Assembly (NCBI GenBank): GCA_002897655.1
Contig: BDTJ01000033.1
Span: 1 to 49,269, forward strand
DNA from: an archaeon BMS3Abin17
GTDB lineage: Archaea > Nanobdellota > Nanobdellia > Pacearchaeales > GW2011-AR1
Reading direction: 5' to 3'
DNA: 49,269 bases
The notes beneath the pieces were generated by a model, which saw only the letters and a list, made by a program, of their open reading frames with translations, ran no database searches and was not told the DNA's origin. The position numbers and the translations under genes were made by a program. This document shows, one piece after another, positions 13,831 to 22,692 of the stretch (its first letter is position 1; the number at the start of each line of letters is the position of its first letter).

Positions 13831-15249
13831 CTACCTGATAAAAGAAGTTGCCCAAAAAATCATGAGCAATAGCAGTAAGAATAAGAAGAAATATGTAACA
13901 ATTGAAAAATATCTTTTAGCCTTTTTTTCACTTTTAGTTATAGCTAAGACAGTCAGATAAAAAAATCTTCCCCCGTCGAAGATTCCAACTGGAAGCATGT
14001 TCATCAAGGCCACTCCAACACAGATTAAGACCAACCACCATAATAAATAATAGATAAACCACCCAAAATCCCCCATCCTTGATTCATAATAGATGTATTG
14101 TTTCTTGAAAGATGATAAAGTGTTGTAGATTTTTCCAAGAACACCACTTCTTTTATCATTTTCAAAACCAATTCCAATTAAACCAATGCTTTTATTTTCT
14201 GGATTCTCCCCAAGAGTAATATCTTGGTTATGAATATCTTCTCCATCAAAAATTCCAAGAACTATCTTTTCTCCAGGAGAATATTTTAATAATTCTTGCT
14301 GTAATTTTTCTATTCCATCTATTTTTATTCCATTAATTTCTGTTATGGCCGAATTTAATTCTAATTTTTCATTTATTGCAGGAGCATCATTATATAATGC
14401 AATACGGGTCAGGTCGTTTGAGATTCCTTTTACCCCTAGATATTTCCCCTCATCAGCTTTTATTTCCAATGAGGTTTGATTACCAATAACCTCTAACACC
14501 TTCTCATAAGAAGGATTGCTCAAGGAAATATTGTTAATCATTGTTATACTTGCCACATCTATTATAGAATAAGAATAATCCCCGAAAATAACTCCTGCAG
14601 GAGTAAACGAGAGTGAAAAAAATACCCATAATATTCCAAAGAAAAGAACAGCAGTTATGACATTTGCAAAAGTTCCTGCAGAAAGCATTGCCATCTGAGA
14701 AAATTTATCTTTTTTAACTAAATTTTTTTCATCAGGTTCCACAAATGCAGCTAAAAATACTGGAAGAAAAAATGGAAAAAATCCAAAGCCAGTGCTTTTT
14801 ATCTTAATCTTTTTGTATGCTGCAAAGATTCCATGAGCAAACTCATGAGTTATAGCTACAACTGCAAGAATAACTATCCAGTATGTAAAATAAAAAGGAG
14901 GCAGATAAGGAACCAGTTTATCAATATAGGGTATTAAAGGCATTATTGGAGGAATCTTAATCATACTAACAATATCTGGACGGAAAAAATAGATTTTTGA
15001 CAGAACATAAAAGAAATAAAGAATAGATGCCATTAAGATATACCCTACACCAATTGAGATATAACTAAGAATATTTAGGCTTTTCTTGTATTTATTTCCA
15101 ACATACTCAATTAATTTTATGCCCCATTGGGTTCTGTATAATAATAAGAGTCCTTCTCTCTTAAGATTCTTTCTTCTTATATAGAGGAATACAGAAAGAA
15201 ATATCACAAACACTGCTAAGAACGTCAAATCATAAACAATAAAACTCAT
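13831..15249 (-). CDS. Site-2 protease (M50), membrane metalloprotease
   Basis: The 472-residue protein is an intramembrane zinc protease. An N-terminal membrane segment (about 5-24) and others precede AITHEFAHGIFAAY, whose HExxH lies around residue 135. A PDZ-like region (SAITEINGIKIDGIEKLQQELLKYSPGEKIVLG) lies at about 296-330, and the second zinc-site motif GIFDGGRFF sits in a membrane helix near the C-terminus. Archaeal S2P proteases release membrane-anchored factors; its target is unknown. It lies 72 nt after L40e on the same strand, so it may be read through from that operon. Confidence 0.9.
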   Translation of the reverse strand: MSFIVYDLTFLAVFVIFLSVFLYIRRKNLKREGLLLLYRTQWGIKLIEYVGNKYKKSLNILSYISIGVGYILMASILYFFYVLSKIYFFRPDIVSMIKIPPIMPLIPYIDKLVPYLPPFYFTYWIVILAVVAITHEFAHGIFAAYKKIKIKSTGFGFFPFFLPVFLAAFVEPDEKNLVKKDKFSQMAMLSAGTFANVITAVLFFGILWVFFSLSFTPAGVIFGDYSYSIIDVASITMINNISLSNPSYEKVLEVIGNQTSLEIKADEGKYLGVKGISNDLTRIALYNDAPAINEKLELNSAITEINGIKIDGIEKLQQELLKYSPGEKIVLGIFDGEDIHNQDITLGENPENKSIGLIGIGFENDKRSGVLGKIYNTLSSFKKQYIYYESRMGDFGWFIYYLLWWLVLICVGVALMNMLPVGIFDGGRFFYLTVLAITKSEKKAKRYFSIVTYFFLFLLLLLMIFWATSFIR

Positions 15250-15321
15250 TTAATTTATCCTCTTTATTTTTTCTTTAATTTAAATTTGTTTCCAATTTAA
15301 AATTGGAATTACTGAAAAAGT

Positions 15322-15483
15322 TTACTTTTTCTTTAAAGGTCTAAATGTAGCTCTCCCACATTTTCTGCATTTAACTTTTCCCTTTAAGATTTTTTGAGGC
15401 TCTGCTCTAATTTTGCTTTGACATTTTTTACAAACAAAAACGTTCTTAAACATTCTGTTTTGTGCTTCTGGTATTTTTGCCAT
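15322..15483 (-). CDS. rpl40e: Ribosomal protein L40e
   Basis: A 53-residue protein starting MAKIPEAQNRMFKNVFVCKKC with four cysteines as CxxC...CxxC (VCKKCQSK and KCRKCG), the zinc ribbon of archaeal/eukaryal L40e. Its N-terminal PEAQNRMF matches the family's conserved opening. It is the third gene of the aIF5A operon, starting 2 nt after the preceding stop. Confidence 0.9.
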   Translation of the reverse strand: MAKIPEAQNRMFKNVFVCKKCQSKIRAEPQKILKGKVKCRKCGRATFRPLKKK

Positions 15484-15485
15484 TT

Positions 15486-15713
15486 TTATATCTTAATAAT
15501 CTTTAGTTTATAATTATTTGAACGAGGTTGTTGGAGATAGCCATTATTTAGGGCTATAATTGCTGATGCTTTTGCAGTACCTTGATATGCTGCTTTAAGT
15601 AAAGATTCAGCTCTCCCACTATATTTTACTTCTTTAGTTTTTATAATTATTTCAGGTTTATCTTTACCTAAAATATTTCTCATGTTATTAACAATTCTAT
15701 CTATAAATTTCAT
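15486..15713 (-). CDS. Small basic protein between aIF5A and L40e, unknown
   Basis: A 75-residue basic protein, packed 2 nt after aIF5A and 2 nt before L40e, so clearly co-transcribed with translation genes. An amphipathic N-terminus (MKFIDRIVNNMRNIL) is followed by beta strand EIIIKTKEVKYSG and an Ala-rich helix AESLLKAAYQGTAKASAIIALNNG. It resembles no family I can name. By context it may be ribosome-associated. Confidence 0.65.
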   Translation of the reverse strand: MKFIDRIVNNMRNILGKDKPEIIIKTKEVKYSGRAESLLKAAYQGTAKASAIIALNNGYLQQPRSNNYKLKIIKI

Positions 15714-15715
15714 CG

Positions 15716-16102
15716 TTATAATTTCCTTTTGATTATTTTTTCTCCTTCAACATCCCAATATTCTACATTAGAGTTTTCCTCTAATTCTGATTTTATTTCT
15801 TCTGGGCATGCGACTTCAAGTGTCTCAAAACTCTCTAAATCCATTAAACTAATCTTTTCTCCTATAGTAAGTACTTGGCCCTTTCTCTTGTTTACTATTG
15901 GAACTTCAAGTCTTTCATGACCTGGAGCCACGAATATTTTTTTCTGTCCATTGATTATTCCTGTTGCTTCTATTCTAACTTTAGAGGACCCATGTTTTCC
16001 AGTCTTGCTAATATCAATTTTCTTAACTGTACATGAGATTCCGTCAACAATAATATTTGTACCTATTTTTACCTCTGTCGCATTAATTATCTTTAAAACC
16101 AT
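15716..16102 (-). CDS. eif5a: Translation factor aIF5A
   Basis: A 128-residue factor that relieves ribosome stalling, for example at polyproline. The hypusine-site loop is SKTGKHGSSKVR (about residues 31-42), whose Lys before His-Gly is the residue modified by deoxyhypusine synthase. An OB-fold domain follows (about 70-128). It is transcribed from a TATA box shared with the divergent FKBP gene, and its ATG lies 25 nt from it, so the mRNA is probably leaderless. Confidence 0.95.
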   Translation of the reverse strand: MVLKIINATEVKIGTNIIVDGISCTVKKIDISKTGKHGSSKVRIEATGIINGQKKIFVAPGHERLEVPIVNKRKGQVLTIGEKISLMDLESFETLEVACPEEIKSELEENSNVEYWDVEGEKIIKRKL

Positions 16103-16123
16103 AATCTATTCAAAAAAAATAGA

Positions 16124-16131
16124 TTTATAAA
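16124..16131. promoter_or_regulatory. Single symmetric TATA box for two divergent leaderless genes
   Basis: The palindrome TTTATAAA is centred at 16127.5. The A of the aIF5A ATG (16102) and the A of the FKBP ATG (16153) are each 25.5 nt from this centre. It can serve as TATA box on both strands. Confidence 0.7.
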
Positions 16132-16152
16132 CGTTTTTACTCAAGAAATTAA

Positions 16153-16875
16153 ATGGAATTAAAGAAAAAAGACTTTATACAGGTTGAATTTACAGGAAAG
16201 CTCAAAGATGGAAGTGTTTTTGATTCAAACATAAAAAAGGACCTTGAAAAAGCAGATTTAGACATAAAAGCAAAACCCTTTACTTTTTGCCTTGGAGAAG
16301 GAATGTTTATCAAAGGAGTAGATGATTTCTTGGTTGGAAAAGATGTTGGAAGTTATAAAATTGAATTAAATCCTGAAGATGCATTTGGAAAAAGAGATTC
16401 TAAACTTGTTCAGATGATGCCTATGAAGGTTTTTATTGAGCAAAAGATAAATCCTGTTCAAGGAGCAGTCTTTAATTTTGATGGAAGGATTGCAAAAGTT
16501 CTTACAGTCTCTGGAGGAAGGATAATGGTTGATTTTAATAATCCAATGGCAGGTAAAGAAGTAGTCTATAATTTAAAAGTTCTGAAAAAGATTGAAGATA
16601 TTAATGAAAAAATAAAAGCATTAAATGAGTTTTTGTTTAAAAAAGACTTCAAGTTTGAAGTTAAAGATAAAAAGATAACGCTTCATGTTGAAAAGCCAAT
16701 GCTTCAATTTGTTGAACTGTTTAAAGATAAATTTAAAGATATTTTTGGGTTAGAACTAGGGGTTAAGGAAATTGAAGAAAAATCTGACAAAAAGGAAGCC
16801 GAGAAAAAAACTGAAGAAAAAGAAGAGAAATCTGAAGGGAAAGTTGAAGAAAAGAAAGATAAGTCCTCAGATTAA
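16153..16875 (+). CDS. FKBP-type peptidyl-prolyl isomerase (SlyD-like)
   Basis: A 240-residue archaeal FKBP that acts as prolyl isomerase and chaperone in the cytoplasm. The FKBP domain shows DFIQVEFTGKLKDGSVFDSN, FCLGEGMFIKGVDDFLVG and ELNPEDAFGKRD, with an insert-in-flap (about 80-125, including VQGAVFNFDGRIAKV) and NNPMAGKEVVYNLKV, typical of the long SlyD-like form. A second alpha/beta domain (about 145-205) and a Lys/Glu-rich tail (208-240) follow. It has no signal peptide. It is divergent from aIF5A. Confidence 0.92.
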   Translation: MELKKKDFIQVEFTGKLKDGSVFDSNIKKDLEKADLDIKAKPFTFCLGEGMFIKGVDDFLVGKDVGSYKIELNPEDAFGKRDSKLVQMMPMKVFIEQKINPVQGAVFNFDGRIAKVLTVSGGRIMVDFNNPMAGKEVVYNLKVLKKIEDINEKIKALNEFLFKKDFKFEVKDKKITLHVEKPMLQFVELFKDKFKDIFGLELGVKEIEEKSDKKEAEKKTEEKEEKSEGKVEEKKDKSSD

Positions 16876-16888
16876 TTTATTATTTACT

Positions 16889-17677
16889 TTATTCTAGTTC
16901 TACGAAGAAATAATAAGGGGTAACTGAAGTGTCTGTCCCTCTTCCATCCTCTAGTACAAGCATCTCAAAATCATAATCTTTATTATCAAACCCTAACATA
17001 TTCCCTGGCTCTATAAGAGATGTAAAAATAACACTGGATGTTGCTGGTTCGTAAAGCAATACTTCTTCAAATTCGTCATTTACTCCTGCTCCTGTATCGC
17101 CATAAATTCTTGTGCTTCTGCACTCTCCTTCACTAAATTCCTGATTTGCAGTATAAAACAAATCATGAGTTCCTGCCCCGCTTAGTGTGAAAGTTTCATC
17201 AACACCATCAACATCACCTGATGCTATGTTGAATTGGCTTTCAAGAGTTGTGAGATTAGTCCCGTACAAGCTAGTTGTTCCACCATTACCAGATTCACCA
17301 GTGTAAGAACCGTCTGCAGTGAAGTTAAAACATTGTATATTATCCCAGGTGATACTTCCATTAGTTGAAGCATAGATTTCTCCCTGAGGGTCTGCAAGAG
17401 ACCAGTTATACAAGACATTATCACCCGAATCAGCTAATTGTATTGTACCTGTTATATTACCAAAATAGCCCTGCCAGGTTTGGGTAACTGAATAACCAAA
17501 TATGTTTAATTCTGTAACATTTCCTGCCTGAGCATTCATTGTTCCGGCAGCATCAGCAGGGGCTGTTTCTGATCTTTCTTCAGTTACTGCTCCTCCTGTT
17601 GGCTGTATTGCCATAATAAGCGGAATACTAGCAAGTACTGCAACAGAAAAAAATAATAGTATTAATTTACACCTCAT
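16889..17677 (-). CDS. Secreted surface protein with the shared 190-residue domain
   Basis: A 262-residue exported protein. A signal peptide (about residues 1-23, LILLFFSVAVLASIPLIMA) is followed by an Ala/Thr-rich linker and a domain beginning WQGYFGNITGTIQLAD and containing GEIYASTNGSITWDNIQC, ending with a YYFFVELE beta strand. The W..GN opening, the IYAS..S..W segment and the aromatic C-terminal strand recur in the 630- and 3456-residue surface proteins and the ectodomain of the ATPase fusion. It is the last gene of the four-gene operon that begins at 22582, 15 nt after the coiled-coil gene. Likely an extracellular partner of the ATPase system. Confidence 0.75.
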   Translation of the reverse strand: MRCKLILLFFSVAVLASIPLIMAIQPTGGAVTEERSETAPADAAGTMNAQAGNVTELNIFGYSVTQTWQGYFGNITGTIQLADSGDNVLYNWSLADPQGEIYASTNGSITWDNIQCFNFTADGSYTGESGNGGTTSLYGTNLTTLESQFNIASGDVDGVDETFTLSGAGTHDLFYTANQEFSEGECRSTRIYGDTGAGVNDEFEEVLLYEPATSSVIFTSLIEPGNMLGFDNKDYDFEMLVLEDGRGTDTSVTPYYFFVELE

Positions 17678-17692
17678 TTTCTTATTTGTTTT

Positions 17693-18571
17693 TTATTTTA
17701 AGCCTTCTAACATTGTTTTAAGTTGTGATACATCTTTAGATAATGAAGATTTTTTATTAATCTCTTGGAGTGCTTCAACATATCTTTGGACTTTTTTAAC
17801 TAATCTCTCTAATTCTTCTTTGTCTGCTAATTCTGTTACTTTATTCTTTAAAAAATCCACATCTTTTGTATTCTGGCTTAAATTAATTTTTAATTCTTGG
17901 AGATTGCCGCTAAATAAATCCACATCCTGAAATTTTTTTCTTAATTCTGAGTATATTGTTTCTACCTTGTCTGCATCTATATTTATATTTGCTTCCACTT
18001 TTTTAATTTCCACAAGTTCTTTTTTTACTTCTTCCCCCAATTTTATGATTTCTTCAATCCCCCTAAAAAACTCTATTTTTTTCCTGACTTCCTTTAATTC
18101 CTCCATTATTCGGTTCATAATTGCTTCATTTCCTTCCAGATTGGCTTTTAATGCTTCAAATTTAGCATCTTCTTTTTGTATCTCAATCATTAGCTTATCA
18201 GGATGCACACTCTCAACTAAATCAGCTGCCTTTACTGATTTTAACTCAATCTCCTGAATTGTCCTGTCTCTATCAAGTATCATTGCCCTCAACTCGCCAA
18301 TTTGCTCGCTTAGTCCTGTAATTCTCTCAGTTAAACCTTTTCTAACTTCACCAAAAGATTCCACTGCTATTTTCAGCCTGTCAATCTCTGTTGTGAGTTT
18401 TATAAAGTCCTTTGGATTTTTATTGGAAGCAGGTTCTTCTCTTTTATCTGCAATCTCTTTTGTTTTATTTCCATCTTCTTTAAGGGCATTTTTTATGATT
18501 TCTTCCTGATTAACTTCTGGCTCCTCCCCAGATTCCTCCGCTTTCTTAAATATTTTTAGTGGATTGAACAT
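17693..18571 (-). CDS. Cytoplasmic coiled-coil protein of the ATPase operon
   Basis: A 292-residue protein starting MFNPLKIFKKAEES, a short amphipathic basic opening that could sit on the membrane, followed by an acidic linker (about 15-50). From about residue 55 it is nearly all coiled coil: heptads in EIDRLKIAVESFGEVRKGLTE, then NRIMEELKEVRKKIEFF and ELKINLSQNTKDVDFLKNKVTEL. It has no signal peptide or transmembrane helix. It overlaps the 115-residue gene by 26 nt, so it is translated with it. It could be a structural or tethering element of the ATPase assembly. Family not recognised. Confidence 0.7.
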   Translation of the reverse strand: MFNPLKIFKKAEESGEEPEVNQEEIIKNALKEDGNKTKEIADKREEPASNKNPKDFIKLTTEIDRLKIAVESFGEVRKGLTERITGLSEQIGELRAMILDRDRTIQEIELKSVKAADLVESVHPDKLMIEIQKEDAKFEALKANLEGNEAIMNRIMEELKEVRKKIEFFRGIEEIIKLGEEVKKELVEIKKVEANINIDADKVETIYSELRKKFQDVDLFSGNLQELKINLSQNTKDVDFLKNKVTELADKEELERLVKKVQRYVEALQEINKKSSLSKDVSQLKTMLEGLK

Positions 18572-18893
18572 TTTTTATCTCCTTTTTTATGTCTTTTATC
18601 AAGTCATGCAGTTTATTGAATTCTTTAATATCAAAACTCACCTGAAAATGTTTAATTTTACTGGGCATTAATAATGATTTGTTCCTTGCAAAGAATACAT
18701 CCCCTGATTTTTTCTCCAAATCTTCTATTTCCTTTTCTAATTTGTGGCATTGTATATGTAATGAGGAAATCAAAGAATATTTAAGGGCATGCTCTAGTTC
18801 TTTTTCATCATTAATACTTTTTAATTTCTTATAGACCTCCTTTTTTGTAATTTTTTTAGCAATTTTTAGGAGATTTTTCAACTCCTTTCCCAT
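18546..18893 (-). CDS. Small helical cytoplasmic protein of the ATPase operon
   Basis: A 115-residue, Lys-rich, mostly helical protein (MGKELKNLLKIAKKITKKEVYKKLKS, then LHIQCHKLEKEIEDLEKKSG). The middle has a short beta-like KHFQVSFDIKEF. It starts 5 nt after the ATPase-fusion stop and overlaps the coiled-coil gene. Function unknown; the tight spacing implies it works with the ATPase. Confidence 0.65.
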   Translation of the reverse strand: MGKELKNLLKIAKKITKKEVYKKLKSINDEKELEHALKYSLISSLHIQCHKLEKEIEDLEKKSGDVFFARNKSLLMPSKIKHFQVSFDIKEFNKLHDLIKDIKKEIKNVQSTKNI

Positions 18894-18898
18894 CTTAA

Positions 18899-21800
18899 TT
18901 AAACACCTTTTTTATTTATAACTCTTTCTACATCTTTTTTATTTGTTTTATTAATATTAAGATATCCTGTAATTTCATTTATTATGCTTTGTTTATCCTT
19001 TGCTTTTTTTATTTCTTCTCCAAAATTAGGGTCAATTTCTCTTGAAACCCATGCAGCAATATCATTCTTTTTATCATTAACATGTGAATTAAACACAGAC
19101 TCGTCCAATTCAGGCAATACTTCCGCCAATTCTTTTATACTAGAGATCATCATCCCGTTTTCAAATGTTAATGGACTCAGAATCTTTGAACCTATATCTT
19201 CCTCTTTTTCCCCCTCTGCTTTTTCTTCCTCTTTTTCCTTATTCTCTTCTTCCCATTTCTCTCTGCCTCTCTTGGCATCTGCTAAAGAGGACCTTAATTC
19301 CCCCTCATCTATTAAATTTATCTCTCTCTCTTTTGCTTTCTTCCCGATTTTCTCCCATTGCTTCTCTATTCTTGGTTTAAGACCTTCAAGGTAAATATCT
19401 ACTACTGTAAAATTTCCTAACATTAATTTATCTTTTACAAGTTTAAGTTCTATTTTCAAATCAAAAACATCTTCTTTTTCACCCTCTAATTGTTCTATTT
19501 GGTACTCTATATCCTCAATTATATCATTATATTTGTTGTATTTTTCAAGCACTTCATCTGATAGTCTTCTTGTGTTATGCAATGTCGGCCTAAAATTAAT
19601 AAAATAAGGTAAACCTTTGTTGTATTCTGCATTTTGTATCATTCCAGTACCCACATCTGCCCTTACTAATGATTTTAAGGCATCTAATCCATACCTTTCT
19701 TTTATCCTTTCCAGATCATTTTCTTCGGCAACCCTCATCTGAATCTCTGTATTTATATTAGCCTTTATCTCTCCAACAAAATCAGAAAGCACTTGTGAAA
19801 CAAGCATTACCCCTAAACCCCATTTTCTAAATTCTCTGCAGGCTCTTTCTATTTGCAGAAATCCCCTTCCAGAACCCCCAAATTTAGGAAGTAAACGATG
19901 CACCTCATCAAAAACAAGGAGTGTCTTTAGTTCTGGATGCTCTTGGGGGTCTGATTTAAACACAGAATTAATAACTCCTGCAACAAATAAATCTATTCCA
20001 GAAGGATCTAATTTATTCAGGGTAAATATCTGAATCTGCCCGGGATTTATATATTTCTTTATATCTATTGCCTGTTTTGGATTTGTGATTTGCCTGACAT
20101 TTCCTGCAAATGCTTTTGCATCACTTTCTTTTAAACCAAATTTTGGATATAAAGACAGCATTTTTTTATCCTCACACTTTCTAAGCATCCCAGACCACTG
20201 GGCAGTTGGATCAAAGACCACTACAGCAATTCCTCTTCCCAGAGCTTCTTCTATTATAACTTGTGCAGAGATACTTTTGCCCCCACCTGTTGCCCCGGCA
20301 ACTATTGCATGGGTTGTAAGGTCATCAAGGTTGTAATAAGCAGGAATCTTTTTTTCAGCTATTTTTCCAAGTTTAATAGACCTATTTCCTTGTTTTGGCA
20401 AAGTATCAATTTTAAGGGCAAGATGGTATCTTTTTCTTTTTTGAACCTGCCAACGGTATAAAAGTCCATTGAGTAATATAAAACTAAAAGCAGATATCCC
20501 CACAAATATAATCCATAAAGGGATGCCAAAGAAAGAATACATGTACATTGGCTTGATTATTGTAAAAGGGGAGTTTATGCTGGAGAAGTAATTAAGGTAT
20601 GCCGCTTCCACTCTTACAAGATATTTGCCTTTTGTGATGTTTTTAGGAAGATTAAATTCTTTTAATAACCCTAAAGAATTCTTAATCTCAACACTTTCTT
20701 CCTCTTCTAAATATATTTTAGATTCATCAGAGTTTAAAATCATGTGTTTTAGATTAATTTTATATCCCTGTTCACTCAATAAATTTTGAAGTCCTAGTTC
20801 ATATTTTAGACTGTCTCCTTCCTTCACTTCTTCTTTAAAAAGGGATATTTTCATTAATAAATTTTCAATTGAGAACTTTTTTGAGACTATTTCTATTTTT
20901 ACAGGAATCTCTGATTCTAAATCTCCACTTAGTGTCAATGTCCCTTTATAGACCCCAACTGGTTTAATGCCGGAGATTGTCAGAGTAACATCTCCAGATG
21001 AATCCGGAGAGATTGTAAGTAAGTTCGAGTCTAATTTAATAATCTCTTCTAAATTAGAGGATATTGTGAATAAAACCTGCATATTTGAATCACCAAAATT
21101 ATATATGCTGATTTTTTCTTCCACAAAAGTATTTTCTCTAACCTGTTTGTTAATCTCACTTGCAGAAATCCAAAAATCCTCTCCTCTCCTCTCTGATTCT
21201 ATCTTTGCTTTATTTTTCTGATCTCCTTCTTCATCATCAATTTTGTTTTCAGTATATGGTCCTGTAGGATAATCATTAAGATTGGCACTTTCTAAAGTAA
21301 TGTTGTGGTTTAAGCTACTGGTGTTGGTTATATTTAATAATGCATAATAGTTGTTGTAATTTTGTTTAATTGCGATTATTGGATTTATTCCTGTAATGGC
21401 TGTAGTATTAAATGAATAGTGTCCGGTGCTATTGGTTGTCGCATTGCTACCCCCAAGATAAATATTGACATCTGATAAAGAACTTCCAGCACTGTCACTT
21501 ACCACTCCAAAAACATTAATATTAACAGTCCCCCCACTTAATAAAGGAGTTTCTGTTTCCATGGTTATATTTCTATTTAAGATATAATTCGAAAAATTGA
21601 TTCCAATAATCTTCAGGTAAGGGTCATATCCTGATTTTTGCGCAATTAGATTATAATTCCCTTCTATGACATAAGTGGAAAAATTATAAAATCCAGAAGA
21701 GTTTGTTGTGCCATTATATCCTGCAACATTAACTGTTACATTTTCTATTGGATTGCTTCCGCTGTCAAAAACATATCCATAGATGTTAGCATTTATTCCG

Positions 21801-22582
21801 TTCCCTATGCCTCCTGAAGGACACTCATCATCTGGGTCCACATAAAAATAATATGTTTGGGTTGTATTTGCAGGTGTTGGTAATAACATCTGGTAATTCA
21901 CTAAAAAATCCGGATTAAAACCCTGTTGGATGCTTTCATTAATGTGGCTTACAAAAACAAGACTTCCAGAGACATTTAATACTCCGACATCAAATATGTT
22001 GTTATCTCCATTAAACTTATATGTGAAAGTTGAGGGAATATTTGTTATGTTTGTTCCCCCGAGGAATATAGTCATATTTTTTGTAAATGTATTATTGGCG
22101 CAAAAGACTTCATTAGAGCAATTAATAAATTCGTCTATCATCTCAGTTGTTCCAGAAGATACATCTGAAGTAGACAAATCCAGAGAAGCATTAGTTGAAG
22201 CATAAAACTCAGGTCCCCATTCAGCATCATACTTAACACAATCAAAAAATATATCTGCTCTTTCTATACCTCCACTGTCCAACTCTTCATTTAATTGTTG
22301 GGTAAAATTAGGAACTCTTAAAACAAGTCCATATATTCCCCCCCAAACATCAACAGTCTTTGAAGAGCTTATACTAACTTGTGTAATATACCCTCCCTTA
22401 CTGGCTATATATGTTGAAAACCCTGTAATCTCAATCAAACTTAATGCAATTAGAAGTATAAACAAAAATAAACCTATTAAAAATAAGGAGATTAGAATGT
22501 GTTTTATTACTTTTTGTAGATCATTTATTCTGGACTCTTTTTTAATTATCTCCAAGACTTTCTTATTTTCCCTCTTCTTCAT
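18899..22582 (-). CDS. Membrane-spanning fusion of surface domains to a HerA/FtsK-like ATPase
   Basis: This 1227-residue protein joins outside to inside. A membrane helix at 28-50 is followed by an ectodomain with the shared surface fold (about 60-250, GPEFYASTNASLDLS, YYFYVDPDDEC). Two carboxypeptidase-regulatory-like beta modules follow (about 265-340 and 352-432), then Ig-like beta domains (about 470-675). A second membrane helix lies at about 685-707. The cytoplasmic part is a HerA/FtsK/VirB4-type ATPase with Walker A GATGGGKS (763-770), Walker B LLVFDEVH (888-895) and LVSQVLSDF (927-935). A coiled coil (about 1010-1125) and a C-terminal domain (FENGMMISSIKELAEVLPEL to about 1200) end it. 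It is first in a four-gene operon. It may pump a polymer or drive assembly of a surface structure. Confidence 0.85.
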   Translation of the reverse strand: MKKRENKKVLEIIKKESRINDLQKVIKHILISLFLIGLFLFILLIALSLIEITGFSTYIASKGGYITQVSISSSKTVDVWGGIYGLVLRVPNFTQQLNEELDSGGIERADIFFDCVKYDAEWGPEFYASTNASLDLSTSDVSSGTTEMIDEFINCSNEVFCANNTFTKNMTIFLGGTNITNIPSTFTYKFNGDNNIFDVGVLNVSGSLVFVSHINESIQQGFNPDFLVNYQMLLPTPANTTQTYYFYVDPDDECPSGGIGNGINANIYGYVFDSGSNPIENVTVNVAGYNGTTNSSGFYNFSTYVIEGNYNLIAQKSGYDPYLKIIGINFSNYILNRNITMETETPLLSGGTVNINVFGVVSDSAGSSLSDVNIYLGGSNATTNSTGHYSFNTTAITGINPIIAIKQNYNNYYALLNITNTSSLNHNITLESANLNDYPTGPYTENKIDDEEGDQKNKAKIESERRGEDFWISASEINKQVRENTFVEEKISIYNFGDSNMQVLFTISSNLEEIIKLDSNLLTISPDSSGDVTLTISGIKPVGVYKGTLTLSGDLESEIPVKIEIVSKKFSIENLLMKISLFKEEVKEGDSLKYELGLQNLLSEQGYKINLKHMILNSDESKIYLEEEESVEIKNSLGLLKEFNLPKNITKGKYLVRVEAAYLNYFSSINSPFTIIKPMYMYSFFGIPLWIIFVGISAFSFILLNGLLYRWQVQKRKRYHLALKIDTLPKQGNRSIKLGKIAEKKIPAYYNLDDLTTHAIVAGATGGGKSISAQVIIEEALGRGIAVVVFDPTAQWSGMLRKCEDKKMLSLYPKFGLKESDAKAFAGNVRQITNPKQAIDIKKYINPGQIQIFTLNKLDPSGIDLFVAGVINSVFKSDPQEHPELKTLLVFDEVHRLLPKFGGSGRGFLQIERACREFRKWGLGVMLVSQVLSDFVGEIKANINTEIQMRVAEENDLERIKERYGLDALKSLVRADVGTGMIQNAEYNKGLPYFINFRPTLHNTRRLSDEVLEKYNKYNDIIEDIEYQIEQLEGEKEDVFDLKIELKLVKDKLMLGNFTVVDIYLEGLKPRIEKQWEKIGKKAKEREINLIDEGELRSSLADAKRGREKWEEENKEKEEEKAEGEKEEDIGSKILSPLTFENGMMISSIKELAEVLPELDESVFNSHVNDKKNDIAAWVSREIDPNFGEEIKKAKDKQSIINEITGYLNINKTNKKDVERVINKKGV

Positions 22583-22692
22583 TATATAACTTCTTCAAGA
22601 TAATTAATAAACTTTTTTATCCTTTAGTTTTTGAGGTTATCCAGCAAAAAATTTATATATCCAGAATTACTGATAGATTTGTCTATTTAAAA
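22583..22692. promoter_or_regulatory. Divergent promoter region of the surface-system genes
   Basis: This 110-bp region separates the ATPase-fusion operon (minus) from the plus-strand genes. On the plus strand AATTTATATATC at about 22649-22660 lies some 35 nt before the ATG at 22693. Co-regulation of the two arms is plausible. Confidence 0.45.

Noticed and set aside
18899-22582. Reading the ATPase fusion as a type IV secretion or conjugation ATPase of a known plasmid system
   Set aside because: No relaxase, VirB6/B8/B9-like or pilin genes are nearby, and the ectodomain is not found in such proteins to my knowledge.
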